Assembly (NCBI GenBank): GCA_035502995.1 | Contig: DATJTW010000107.1 | Location: forward strand, 106,111 to 170,110 | Direction: 5' to 3' | Length of the DNA: 64,000 bases | Source: CADEED01 sp035502995 | GTDB lineage: Bacteria > Pseudomonadota > Gammaproteobacteria > Steroidobacterales > Steroidobacteraceae | Shown here: in pieces, positions 46,649 to 54,204 of the stretch | How the letters are laid out: every line of letters starts with the position of its first letter | How positions within the stretch are numbered: the stretch's first letter is position 1 | Translations under genes and position numbers: made by a program | The notes under the pieces: generated by a model | Databases searched by the model: none | Told to the model about the DNA's origin: nothing | Seen by the model: only the letters and a program-made list of their open reading frames with translations

Positions 46649-47335
46649 CTACGAAGTGAGGACGTCGCTCACGAGATCGAGGACGCCGTCCACGGCGTGA
46701 TGCTCGACGTGCTCGCGCCGCGAGCCCTTCGTATCCCAATGCCGCACGCCGTACACCCAGCGCACGCCGGCATTCTTCGCCGCCTCCAGCATCTTCGAGT
46801 TGTCGTCGGCGAACAGTGACCGCGCGGGGTCGTAGCCGAATCGCGCACGCGCCGCGTCCCAGAACCGCGCCTGCTCCTTCGGCGTGCCGAAGTCGTGCGA
46901 CGTCGCGGCGGCATCGAGATGATCGAGCACGCCCGATTCCTCGTGCTTCACCGCCAGCGCCACGGGGTGGGAATTCGTCAGCAGCACGGTGCGTTTCCCC
47001 TGCGCCCGCATTGCCGCCAGGAATTCGCGCGCGCCCGGCAGCCACGCGACGTGCGAGCGCACCTCGCGATGCAGGGCGCCGATGTCGATGCCCAGCGTGT
47101 CGGACCAGTACTCGATCGAATACCAGTCGAGCGTGCCGCTGCGCTCGGCGAACAGCCGCGCGATCTCCGCGTACGCCACGTGCAGATCCAGCGACCGCGC
47201 CACGGCGAACCGCTGCGGCACGAGATCGCGCCAGATGTGGTTGTCGTAGGCCTGGTCGAGCAGGGTTCCGTCGAGATCGAGCAACACCGTGTCGATCTCG
47301 TGCCACACGGGCGCAGGGTACGGGTGACGTGACAT
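46649..47335 (-). CDS. yrfG: HAD-family GMP/IMP 5'-nucleotidase (YrfG-like)
   Basis: This 228-residue HAD hydrolase has motif I LLDLDGTLLD, motif II LLTNSHP and motif III with FADDNSKMLEAA. The segment YDNHIWRDLVPQRFA and the closing WVYGVRHWD fit YrfG (NagD-unrelated, GMP/IMP nucleotidase). It would dephosphorylate purine monophosphates. The ATG at 47335 (MSRHPYPAPVWHEID) gives the family-like start. The gene is divergent from the PHP gene by 25 bp. Confidence 0.88.
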   Translation of the reverse strand: MSRHPYPAPVWHEIDTVLLDLDGTLLDQAYDNHIWRDLVPQRFAVARSLDLHVAYAEIARLFAERSGTLDWYSIEYWSDTLGIDIGALHREVRSHVAWLPGAREFLAAMRAQGKRTVLLTNSHPVALAVKHEESGVLDHLDAAATSHDFGTPKEQARFWDAARARFGYDPARSLFADDNSKMLEAAKNAGVRWVYGVRHWDTKGSRREHVEHHAVDGVLDLVSDVLTS

Positions 47336-47360
47336 GCGGGGCGTATGATACGGCCCCCCG

Positions 47361-48218
47361 ATGGACGCCAACCCCGAACGCCTCGTCGATTTCCACACGC
47401 ACAGCCACTACTCCGATGGCGTGCTGTCGCCGGCCGCGCTGGTGGAGCGGGCCCGCGGCCGCAACGTCGGCACGCTCGCGCTGACGGATCACGACACGGT
47501 CGCCGGCCTCGCCGAAGCGCGCGCGGCCTGCGATGCGGCGGGCATGCGCTTCGTCGCCGGCGTCGAGCTGTCCGCGCAGTGGCGCGGACAGGCCATCCAC
47601 CTGGTCGGCCTCGAGGTCGACACGACCCACGCCGGATTCAACGCGCATCTCGACGGCGTGCTCGAGCGCCGCCGCGCGCGGCTCGCCGAGATCGGCGACC
47701 GGCTCGAACGCAAGGCCCGCCTGCCCGGCCGCGAACTGGCGACGCTCGCGTCGCGCAGCACGTCCCCGACACGCCTGCACCTCGCGCGGCTGCTGGTCGA
47801 ACGCGGCCACGCGAAGGACACGCAGGACGCGTTCGACCGCTGGCTCAACAAGGACGGCGCCGGCCACGTCCCGGCCGAATGGCCGGCGTTCGCGGACGCG
47901 ATGGCCGTGCTGCGCGACAGCGGCGCGTTGCCCGTGCTCGCGCATCCGCACCGCTACCGGCTTTCAGCCGGCGGCCTGCGCGAGCTGGTCGCCGCCTTCG
48001 TGCAGGCCGGCGGCGTCGCCCTCGAGGCCAGCATGGCCGGCATGAGCCCGAACGACGCCGACCGCATCGCGTCGCTGTGCCGCCGCTTCCAGCTACTCGC
48101 CTCCATGGGTTCGGATTTCCACGATCCGTCCGTGCCGTGGAATCCCCTTGGCCGCTGGCTTAAGCTTGCCGCCGGTCTCGAGCCGGTCACCCAGCGACTG
48201 ACATCCCCCGCGCGATGA
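47361..48218 (+). CDS. PHP-domain phosphoesterase (RNase AM / YciV-like)
   Basis: This 285-residue protein begins with the PHP metal motif DFHTHSHYSDG (His12, His14) and TDHDTVAGLAEA. It has further ligands in GVELS, AHPHRY and the closing SMGSDFHDP. The arrangement fits the YciV/RNase AM group (3',5'-nucleoside bisphosphate phosphatase and 5'-3' exoribonuclease). It overlaps the DUF465 gene by 4 bases (ATGA), indicating a coupled operon with the MscS channel gene. Confidence 0.88.
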   Translation: MDANPERLVDFHTHSHYSDGVLSPAALVERARGRNVGTLALTDHDTVAGLAEARAACDAAGMRFVAGVELSAQWRGQAIHLVGLEVDTTHAGFNAHLDGVLERRRARLAEIGDRLERKARLPGRELATLASRSTSPTRLHLARLLVERGHAKDTQDAFDRWLNKDGAGHVPAEWPAFADAMAVLRDSGALPVLAHPHRYRLSAGGLRELVAAFVQAGGVALEASMAGMSPNDADRIASLCRRFQLLASMGSDFHDPSVPWNPLGRWLKLAAGLEPVTQRLTSPAR

Positions 48219-48445
48219 GCGAAATCGAAGATCAGGACAACGTCGATCGCGAGCTTTTCAAGAACGTGGAAAAGCTGCGGGAGCTGCGCATCGCGCACCG
48301 GGACCTCGACGAGGTCATCTCGCGCCTGTCGCTCGATTTCCAGTCGGACCAGCTGCAGTTGAAGCGTCTCAAGAAGCGCAAGCTGATGCTCAAGGACCAG
48401 ATCACGCGTCTCGAGAGCGAGCTGATTCCGGATCTGAACGCGTGA
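48215..48445 (+). CDS. YdcH family protein (DUF465)
   Basis: This 76-residue helical protein has FKNVEKLRELRIAHRDLDEV and FQSDQLQLKRLKKRKLMLKD, the DUF465/YdcH pattern (FxxLKKxKLxLKD). It is predicted to form a coiled coil. Function is unknown. It overlaps both neighbours by 4 bases, so its synthesis is tied to the PHP protein and the MscS channel. Confidence 0.88.
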   Translation: MSEIEDQDNVDRELFKNVEKLRELRIAHRDLDEVISRLSLDFQSDQLQLKRLKKRKLMLKDQITRLESELIPDLNA

Positions 48446-49752
48446 AGCAGCTCTTCGAGCAGGCGACCACGCCCGAGGTCCTGGCGGAGGCGGTCGCGAT
48501 CATCATGGCGATCCTGCTGGCCAGCGCCCTCGCCCACTACGTGAAGCGCGCGATCCGGCCGCTGTCCGCGCGCGCCGACCTGCCGCAGTGGCCGCGCCGT
48601 TTCGCGGTCGCCGGCATGGTGCTCGCGCCGTCGTTCCTGAGCGTCGCCGTGCTGCTGGTGCTGCGCGCGGTGTTCGCGTCGTTCGACATGCACACCGCCC
48701 TGATCGACGTGGCGCTCGATCTCGCCACGGTCCTCGTGCTCGTGCGCTTCGGCGTGCATGCGTTGTCGGTGTCGCTGGGTCCGAACAGCTGGTTCCGCAA
48801 GTGGGAGCTGCAGCTCACGTTCATGATCTGGGCGGCGATCGCGTTCCAGGTGCTCGGCTGGTTCAACGGCATCGAGCGCACGCTCGACGGCATCGATCTC
48901 ATCCCGGGCAAGGCGCAGTTCAGCCTCTGGTCGCTGCTCAAGGGCATCGTCGTCATCGCCGGCTTCCTCGTGGTCACGAGCCTGATCGCGCGCACGATCG
49001 AACGGCGCGTGATGAAGCTCGAAGGCCTCGCGATCTCGACGCGCATCGGCATCTCGAAGTTCTCGACCTTCGCGCTGCTGACGCTCGGCGTCCTGCTCGG
49101 CATCAACGCGTCCGGCGTCGATCTCACCGCGTTGACGGTGCTCACCGGCGCGATTGGTCTTGGCCTCGGATTCGGCCTGCAGTCGATCGCCAGCAATTTC
49201 GTCTCGGGTTTCGTGCTGCTGCTCGACAAGTCGATCAAGCCGGGCGACGTCATCAGCTTCACGGGCACCACCGGCACGTCGAGCGAGAACTTCGGCTGGG
49301 TGCAGGAGCTGCGCGGCCGCTACATCGTCGTCCGCGACCGCGACGGCGTCGAAACGCTGGTGCCGAACCAGAACCTGATGACCAACTCGGTCATCAACTG
49401 GAGCTACTCAGACCAGCGCGTGCGCATCCGCCTGCCGGTGCACATCAGTTTCCAGGACGATCCCGAGGTCGCGCTGCAGGTGCTGATCGACGCGGCCGCG
49501 AACCACCCGCGCATCCTCAAGGATCCGGGCCCGGTGTCGCGCCTCATGAGCTTCGAGAACTTCGGCATGAAGGTCGAGGTGCGGTTCTGGATCCGCGACC
49601 CGATGAACGGCGTGAACAACGTGCGCTCGGACGTGAATCGCGAGATCTGGCGGCTGTTCAAGAAACACGGCATCACGATCCCGGTGCAGCAGCACGACAT
49701 CCGCGTCGTCAACGCCGAGAACGATGGCGGACTGCCGGGCATCCGCCGCTAG
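48442..49752 (+). CDS. Small-conductance mechanosensitive channel (MscS family)
   Basis: This 436-residue protein has about five N-terminal membrane helices and the MscS pore helix and gate (LTGAIGLGLGFGLQSIASNF). The cytosolic beta domain follows (SGFVLLLDKSIKPGDVI; VLVPNQNLMTNSVINWSY-like region) and then the C-terminal RFWIRDP. The family opens under membrane tension to release solutes in osmotic downshift. The start is GTG at 48442 overlapping the DUF465 stop. It has extra N-terminal helices compared with E. coli MscS (three helices, about 286 residues). Confidence 0.93.
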   Translation: MKQLFEQATTPEVLAEAVAIIMAILLASALAHYVKRAIRPLSARADLPQWPRRFAVAGMVLAPSFLSVAVLLVLRAVFASFDMHTALIDVALDLATVLVLVRFGVHALSVSLGPNSWFRKWELQLTFMIWAAIAFQVLGWFNGIERTLDGIDLIPGKAQFSLWSLLKGIVVIAGFLVVTSLIARTIERRVMKLEGLAISTRIGISKFSTFALLTLGVLLGINASGVDLTALTVLTGAIGLGLGFGLQSIASNFVSGFVLLLDKSIKPGDVISFTGTTGTSSENFGWVQELRGRYIVVRDRDGVETLVPNQNLMTNSVINWSYSDQRVRIRLPVHISFQDDPEVALQVLIDAAANHPRILKDPGPVSRLMSFENFGMKVEVRFWIRDPMNGVNNVRSDVNREIWRLFKKHGITIPVQQHDIRVVNAENDGGLPGIRR

Positions 49753-49758
49753 TCGCGC

Positions 49759-50184
49759 ATGAGTCTCGTCGTCAGGCCCGGCCTGGAAATCCCGGACAGC
49801 GACCTAGACATCGCGGCGATCCGCTCGGCCGGGCCGGGCGGGCAGAACGTCAACAAGGTCGCTACCGCCGTGCAGCTGCGTTTCGCGCTGGACCGCAGCG
49901 CCGCGCTGCGCCCGGACGTGAAGTCGCGGCTGCGCGCGCTCGCCGGCCAGAAGGTCACCGATGCCGGCGAGATCCTGATCACGGCGCGCTCGCACCGCAG
50001 CCAGGAGCAGAACCGGCGCGAAGCGGAAGAGCGGCTGCGCGATCTCGTCCTGCAGGCGCTGGTCGTGCCGAAGAAGCGCCACGCGACGAAGCCCACGCGG
50101 GCCTCGAAGGAACGCCGTCTCGACACCAAGTCCCGCTCGCAGAAGACCAAGAAACTGCGCGGGCGCGTCCGCAACTTCGATTAG
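49759..50184 (+). CDS. arfB: Alternative ribosome-rescue factor / peptidyl-tRNA hydrolase ArfB
   Basis: This 141-residue protein carries the GGQ motif at 27-29 (SAGPGGQNVNKVATAVQLRF) and the basic C-terminal tail (KSRSQKTKKLRGRVRNFD) that inserts into the empty mRNA channel. ArfB releases the nascent peptide from stalled ribosomes. The size equals the family. It sits 6 bp after the MscS gene. Confidence 0.95.
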   Translation: MSLVVRPGLEIPDSDLDIAAIRSAGPGGQNVNKVATAVQLRFALDRSAALRPDVKSRLRALAGQKVTDAGEILITARSHRSQEQNRREAEERLRDLVLQALVVPKKRHATKPTRASKERRLDTKSRSQKTKKLRGRVRNFD

Positions 50185-50197
50185 GGAGACTGCTGCC

Positions 50198-50953
50198 ATG
50201 AACATCGTCTGGCGCGACAAACTACTCGCCTTCGGCGTGCATTTCATCGCGACCGCGGTGCTCGCGGCGATCGCCGCCGCACTGATCTTCCTCGTCTGGT
50301 ATCCGCACCCGTTCGAGCTGATGGTGCGCGGACTCGAGCTGTTCACGCTGGTGGTGGGCTGCGATCTCGCGCTCGGGCCGCTGCTGTCGTTCGTGGTGTT
50401 CAACCGCTCGAAGACCTGGCGCGCGCTCGCGATCGACTACACCGTGATCGGCATCGTGCAGATCGCCGGCATGGTTTACGGCGTCTACACGGTCGCGGAA
50501 TCGCGGCCGGTATACGTCGCGTTCACCGTGGACCGCTACGAGGTGGTGGCCGCGCGCGATCTGAAGGAAACGGAGCTCGCGGCGGCGGCGCCGGCGTACC
50601 GCTCCATCCCGCTGGGCGGGCCGCGTTACGTCGGCGTGCGCGTGCCGGAGAAGGAGCGCGACCAGGAGCTGATGGACGAGCTCGCCGGCAATCCGCCGTT
50701 CGCGCGCCCGAAGTGGTACGTCGACGTCGCCAGCCTGCTGCCCGACATCCTCGAGCGCGCGAAGACGATCGAGGAGCTCGAGCACAAGCATCCGGATGCG
50801 AAAGCGGGTACGGAGGAGGCGCTGGCGGACGTGAAGGTGCCGCGCGACCGGTTGCGCTGGGTGCCGATCAGCACGCGGGCCGGCTTCTGGACGGCGTTCA
50901 TCGACACGGCGGACGGGTTGCCCGTCGCCTGGCTGAACTTCGATCCGTACTAG
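50198..50953 (+). CDS. TfpX/TfpZ-type pilin accessory-like membrane protein
   Basis: This 251-residue protein has an N-terminal membrane region with about three to four helices (KLLAFGVHFIATAVLAAIAA; LVVGCDLALGPLLSFVVF; YTVIGIVQIAGMVYGVYTV) and a soluble C-terminal half with FTVDRYEVVAARDL and the closing DTADGLPVAWLNFDPY. This matches TfpX/TfpZ proteins, accessory factors for type IV pilin assembly or glycosylation. No pilin gene is adjacent, so the local role is unclear. Confidence 0.8.
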   Translation: MNIVWRDKLLAFGVHFIATAVLAAIAAALIFLVWYPHPFELMVRGLELFTLVVGCDLALGPLLSFVVFNRSKTWRALAIDYTVIGIVQIAGMVYGVYTVAESRPVYVAFTVDRYEVVAARDLKETELAAAAPAYRSIPLGGPRYVGVRVPEKERDQELMDELAGNPPFARPKWYVDVASLLPDILERAKTIEELEHKHPDAKAGTEEALADVKVPRDRLRWVPISTRAGFWTAFIDTADGLPVAWLNFDPY

Positions 50954-50995
50954 CTGATCACGCGGTGGAGTTCGGGCGGCGCCGGAACCGCGGAC

Positions 50996-51448
50996 TCAGG
51001 CCGGCGAAACCGGCTCGAGCCACGTCGTGATGCGTGCGCGCAGCGTTTCGCCCGCGAGTTCCGCGCCGTCGTCGAACACGATGCTCAGCGTCGAAGCGTC
51101 GGGGATGAGACCGAGGTAGCCCTCGAGCGTCACGCGGTCCCGGCCGTCGGCCGTGCGCACGACCAGCGCGTCGTCGATGCGGGAGAGGACGAGCTCGGCG
51201 GGCGCCAGGCCGGCGTTCACGCGCAGCACGACGCGATCCTTCGTCCACCAGTCCTGGATCACGACGCTGCCGGAGCCGCGGCCCCAGGCGTAGTCGTTGC
51301 TCGACGATTCGCCGTCGTCGTCCAGCTCCGCTTCGAGACCGATGCGGAATTGCCCGCTGCGCTCCATCTCGTCGAGGAATGCCTCGGCTTCCGGCGCGTA
51401 CGGGACTTCGTCTAACAACTTCTTCGCGGTGCCACTCGAATCTTTCAT
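50996..51448 (-). CDS. Small protein with an RTX-related (HCBP-like) domain
   Basis: This 150-residue protein starts MKDSSGTAKKLLDEVPYA. Its C-terminal 95 residues (from DYAWGRGSGSVVIQDWW) follow the layout of the calcium-binding-related domain found between RTX repeats in large haemolysin-like proteins: VNAGLAPAELVLSRIDDALVV, DRVTLEGYL and LSIVFDDGAELAGETLRARI. There is no signal peptide and no RTX nonapeptide. It may be an excised domain or a cytoplasmic relative. An in-frame GTG start at 51496 is possible; I prefer 51448 because of GAGAGG upstream. Confidence 0.6.
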   Translation of the reverse strand: MKDSSGTAKKLLDEVPYAPEAEAFLDEMERSGQFRIGLEAELDDDGESSSNDYAWGRGSGSVVIQDWWTKDRVVLRVNAGLAPAELVLSRIDDALVVRTADGRDRVTLEGYLGLIPDASTLSIVFDDGAELAGETLRARITTWLEPVSPA

Positions 51449-51659
51449 CTGCCTCTCGCTATCGCGGGTCTTTCCGTGACCGCGGGCGTATTTCACCAGC
51501 CGGGCAGCGGCTGTCTATAGTCGTAAGCCGCGTCTCACACCCCGGTGTGCGAAAAGCCCATGATGCAGCGCGTTATGTCGCGCCTGCGGCGGCCTAACCA
51601 GCGTGCCGGCCGGGGTTTGGAGGAAGGCCCGGCCCCGCGGCGCGCATACGGGCCAGCCC

Positions 51660-52655
51660 TCAGGCCTTTTTCTTCTTCCGCTTCTCGAGCGCGGACTTCT
51701 GGTCGACGTACGCGCGGCCTATCCACTGCTCCGCGTTGAAGTTGCCGCCGCCGTACTTCTCCTCGAACTCCTTCGTCGGGCGTGCCTTCACGACGTCGTC
51801 CTGGCTCTTGCCGGACTTCACGAGCTTCGCGATGCGGTCGCGCACGACCACCAGCATGTCGTGGTACGCCTGCAGCTCGGCCTTGTTGCCGAGCGGGCCG
51901 TGGCCGCGGATGACCTTCGTCTGGTCGTCGATCGTCGGCAGCACCAGCTCGTGCGCGGCGATGAAGCCGTCGAGCGTGCCGCCGTTGTTGCCGTCGATGA
52001 ACGGGAACCCGCCGGTGAAGCAGTCGCCCATGTGCACGACGTTCGCCTTCCGGAACCGCACGACGATGTCGGTCTCGGTATGCGCGTTCGGCAGGTGCGT
52101 GAACTCGAGGTCGTCGTCGTTGAAGTGCAGTGTCGCGGAATCCGCGAACGTGACCACCGGCAGCGCCTCGCGCGCCCGCGCCGGGATCGGCTGGTTGTTG
52201 GACGGGTTCACCGCGTCGGCCGCCAGCCGCTTGCGCACGTTCTCCTGCGCGATGATGACTGCGCCGGCCTTGCCGAAGGCGTCGTTGCCGCCGGTGTGGT
52301 CGCCGTGCAGGTGCGTGTTGATGACGAAGCTCACCGGCTTGTCGCTGAGCAACGCGACCGCGGCGCGGATCTTGCCGTTCATGTCGGCGAACTGGTCGTC
52401 GATGATCGCGGCGCCGTCGACACCGACGGTGAGGCCGATGTTGCCGCCGCGGCCGACGAGCATGTACACGCCCGGCGCGACGTTCACGGTCTCGATCCTG
52501 ACGTCCGGCGGCGGCGTCGCGGGTGCCGGTGCGGCGGCCGGCTGCTGCGCCTGTGCGGCCGGCGCCAGGGCACCGACCAGTGTCGCGGCACCGACCAGCG
52601 CCGCGGCGCCGACGGTCGGGATCAGCCAGCGGGACTTCCGGGTGTTGTCGTTCAT
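51660..52655 (-). CDS. Secreted MBL-fold metallo-hydrolase
   Basis: This 331-residue protein has a signal region (about 1-36, Ala-rich) and an MBL core with the zinc motif NTHLHGDHTGG (His115, His117, Asp119, His120), HLPNAHTETDIVV, MGDCFTGG and a final His in IRGHGPLG. The layout is that of periplasmic MBL hydrolases related to cyclases or subclass B3 enzymes. The C-terminus is Lys-rich (EKRKKKKA). The ATG start overlaps the decarboxylase stop (ATGA), so the two genes are co-translated. Confidence 0.85.
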   Translation of the reverse strand: MNDNTRKSRWLIPTVGAAALVGAATLVGALAPAAQAQQPAAAPAPATPPPDVRIETVNVAPGVYMLVGRGGNIGLTVGVDGAAIIDDQFADMNGKIRAAVALLSDKPVSFVINTHLHGDHTGGNDAFGKAGAVIIAQENVRKRLAADAVNPSNNQPIPARAREALPVVTFADSATLHFNDDDLEFTHLPNAHTETDIVVRFRKANVVHMGDCFTGGFPFIDGNNGGTLDGFIAAHELVLPTIDDQTKVIRGHGPLGNKAELQAYHDMLVVVRDRIAKLVKSGKSQDDVVKARPTKEFEEKYGGGNFNAEQWIGRAYVDQKSALEKRKKKKA

Positions 52656-54097
52656 GTTCGTCTCCCTTCGTTGGTGGTCAGACGCATCAGCCGCCACAGG
52701 TCCGCTACGTGCTGGCGTTCGGTGTTCGCATTGCCCAGCGAGACGCGCACGGCCCAGCGGCCGTCCAGCAGCGTCGGCGTGAGGCAGGCCTCGCCCGAGT
52801 CGTTCACGGCCTGCGCCCAGGCGCGCGTGTACGCATCGAGAGCCCCGGCATCGGGGGATTCGCCGCCGGCCGCGGGCGGCTCGTGTCTCACGACCAACGT
52901 CTGCAGCCGCACCGGCGCGAGGATCTTCCAGTGGGGCTCGCGGCGGATCTCGGCTTCGAGCCAGCGGGCGTGGTCGAGATCGCGGCGCAGGCGTGCCTGC
53001 AGGCCGGCGACGCCCTGGTCGCGGATCACGAACCACAGCTTCAGCGCGCGCATGCGGCGGCCCAGCGGCACGCCCCAGTCGCGGTAGTTGTTCACCCGGC
53101 CGTCGGCCGCGGTCTGCAGGTAGCTCGGGTTCGTCGACATCACGCGCACGAGGAACTGCGGGTCGCGCACGAAGTAGGTGGAGCAGTCCATCGACACGCC
53201 CAGCCACTTGTGCGGGTTCACGACCAGCGAGTCCGCGTTCTCGATGCCGTCCCAGAGCTCACGACACTCGGGCAGGATCATCGCGGAGCCGGCCATCGCG
53301 GCGTCGACGTGCAGCCACAGCTCCTCGGCACGCGCGATCTGTGCGATCTCGGGCAGCGGATCGAAGGCGGTCGTCGCGGTGCTGCCGCAGGTCGCGACGA
53401 TCGCGCAGGGTTCACGGCCGGCGGCGCGGTCTTCCTGGATCGCGGCCGCCAGCGAGGCGGGCTGCATGTCGAAGTTCGCATCGACCGGGATGGTGCGCAG
53501 GTTGTCGCGACCGAAGCCGGCGAGCAGCGCGGCCTTCTCGACCGAGCTGTGCGCCTGCGAGGAGACGTAGATCATCAGCGGCCGCGGCTGGCCCTGCAGG
53601 CCGCCACGCGTCGCCGCGTGGTCCGAGGCGCGCTCGCGGGCGCAGACCAGCGCGACGAACGTCGAGGTCGACGCCGTGTCCTGGATGACGCCCGACCAGC
53701 GGTCGGAGAGGCCGAGCATCTGCCGCCACCAGTCGAGACAGACCTCCTCGAGCTCGGTGAGCGCCGGGCTCGACTGCCAGTTGAGACCGAGCTGGCCGAG
53801 CCCGGTGCTGACGAAGTCACCCAGCACCGCGGCCGGCAGTCCGTTGGACGGGAAGTAACCGTGGAAGCGCGGATCCTGCCAGTGCGTGCAGGCCGGGAGG
53901 ATCAGCGAGTCGAGATCGGCGCGGATGGACGCAAACGATTCGCCGCTGGCCGGTGGCTGGCGTGGCAGGGCGTCGCGCAACGCGCCGGGCGCCGTGCGCG
54001 CCACGACGGGGAAGTCGCCGCGTTGCACGCGCTCGCGGTAGTCGGCGATCCAGTCGACGAGGTCGTGACCGGCCTTGCGGAACTCGTCCGGGGACAT
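52652..54097 (-). CDS. PLP-dependent group II decarboxylase (aromatic-L-amino-acid decarboxylase-like)
   Basis: This 481-residue protein starts MSPDEFRKAGHDLVDWIADY, the family N-terminus. The PLP lysine is Lys297 in VVNPHKWLGVSMD; the preceding HVDAAMAGSA is the aspartate region. The fold-type I decarboxylase removes the carboxyl group of aromatic or related amino acids. The start ATG and its AGGA ribosome binding site are part of the 115-bp palindrome between this gene and the MMPL gene, so the repeat has apparently been recruited as the translation start. It is coupled to the MBL hydrolase downstream. Confidence 0.9.
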   Translation of the reverse strand: MSPDEFRKAGHDLVDWIADYRERVQRGDFPVVARTAPGALRDALPRQPPASGESFASIRADLDSLILPACTHWQDPRFHGYFPSNGLPAAVLGDFVSTGLGQLGLNWQSSPALTELEEVCLDWWRQMLGLSDRWSGVIQDTASTSTFVALVCARERASDHAATRGGLQGQPRPLMIYVSSQAHSSVEKAALLAGFGRDNLRTIPVDANFDMQPASLAAAIQEDRAAGREPCAIVATCGSTATTAFDPLPEIAQIARAEELWLHVDAAMAGSAMILPECRELWDGIENADSLVVNPHKWLGVSMDCSTYFVRDPQFLVRVMSTNPSYLQTAADGRVNNYRDWGVPLGRRMRALKLWFVIRDQGVAGLQARLRRDLDHARWLEAEIRREPHWKILAPVRLQTLVVRHEPPAAGGESPDAGALDAYTRAWAQAVNDSGEACLTPTLLDGRWAVRVSLGNANTERQHVADLWRLMRLTTNEGRRT

Positions 54098-54204
54098 TCC
54101 TGATTTCCTGGAAAAGGGGACAGGCCTCAGGCCTGCGGCCCTTCCGCTGCCGCTGCCGGCTCCCGAGGCCTGTCCCCTTTTTCTGGGAAATCAGGAATGT
54201 CCCC
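54090..54204. repeat. 115-bp palindromic element bridging the MMPL and decarboxylase genes
   Basis: The outer arm GGGGACATTCCTGATTTCC (54090-54108) is mirrored by GGAAATCAGGAATGTCCCC at the right end (54186-54204). The next arm segment AAAGGGGACAGGCCTC pairs with GAGGCCTGTCCCCTTT. It shares the GGGACATTCCT core with the element after rhlB. It forms codons of MMPL on one side and the ATG of the decarboxylase on the other. No transposase lies near; a RAYT-mobilised repeat is an inference from its palindromic form. Confidence 0.85.

Noticed and set aside
51496..51545. TATAGT preceded by TTCACC as a plus-strand promoter near 51.5 kb
   Set aside because: The spacing is 18 bases and no plus-strand gene follows; likely chance.
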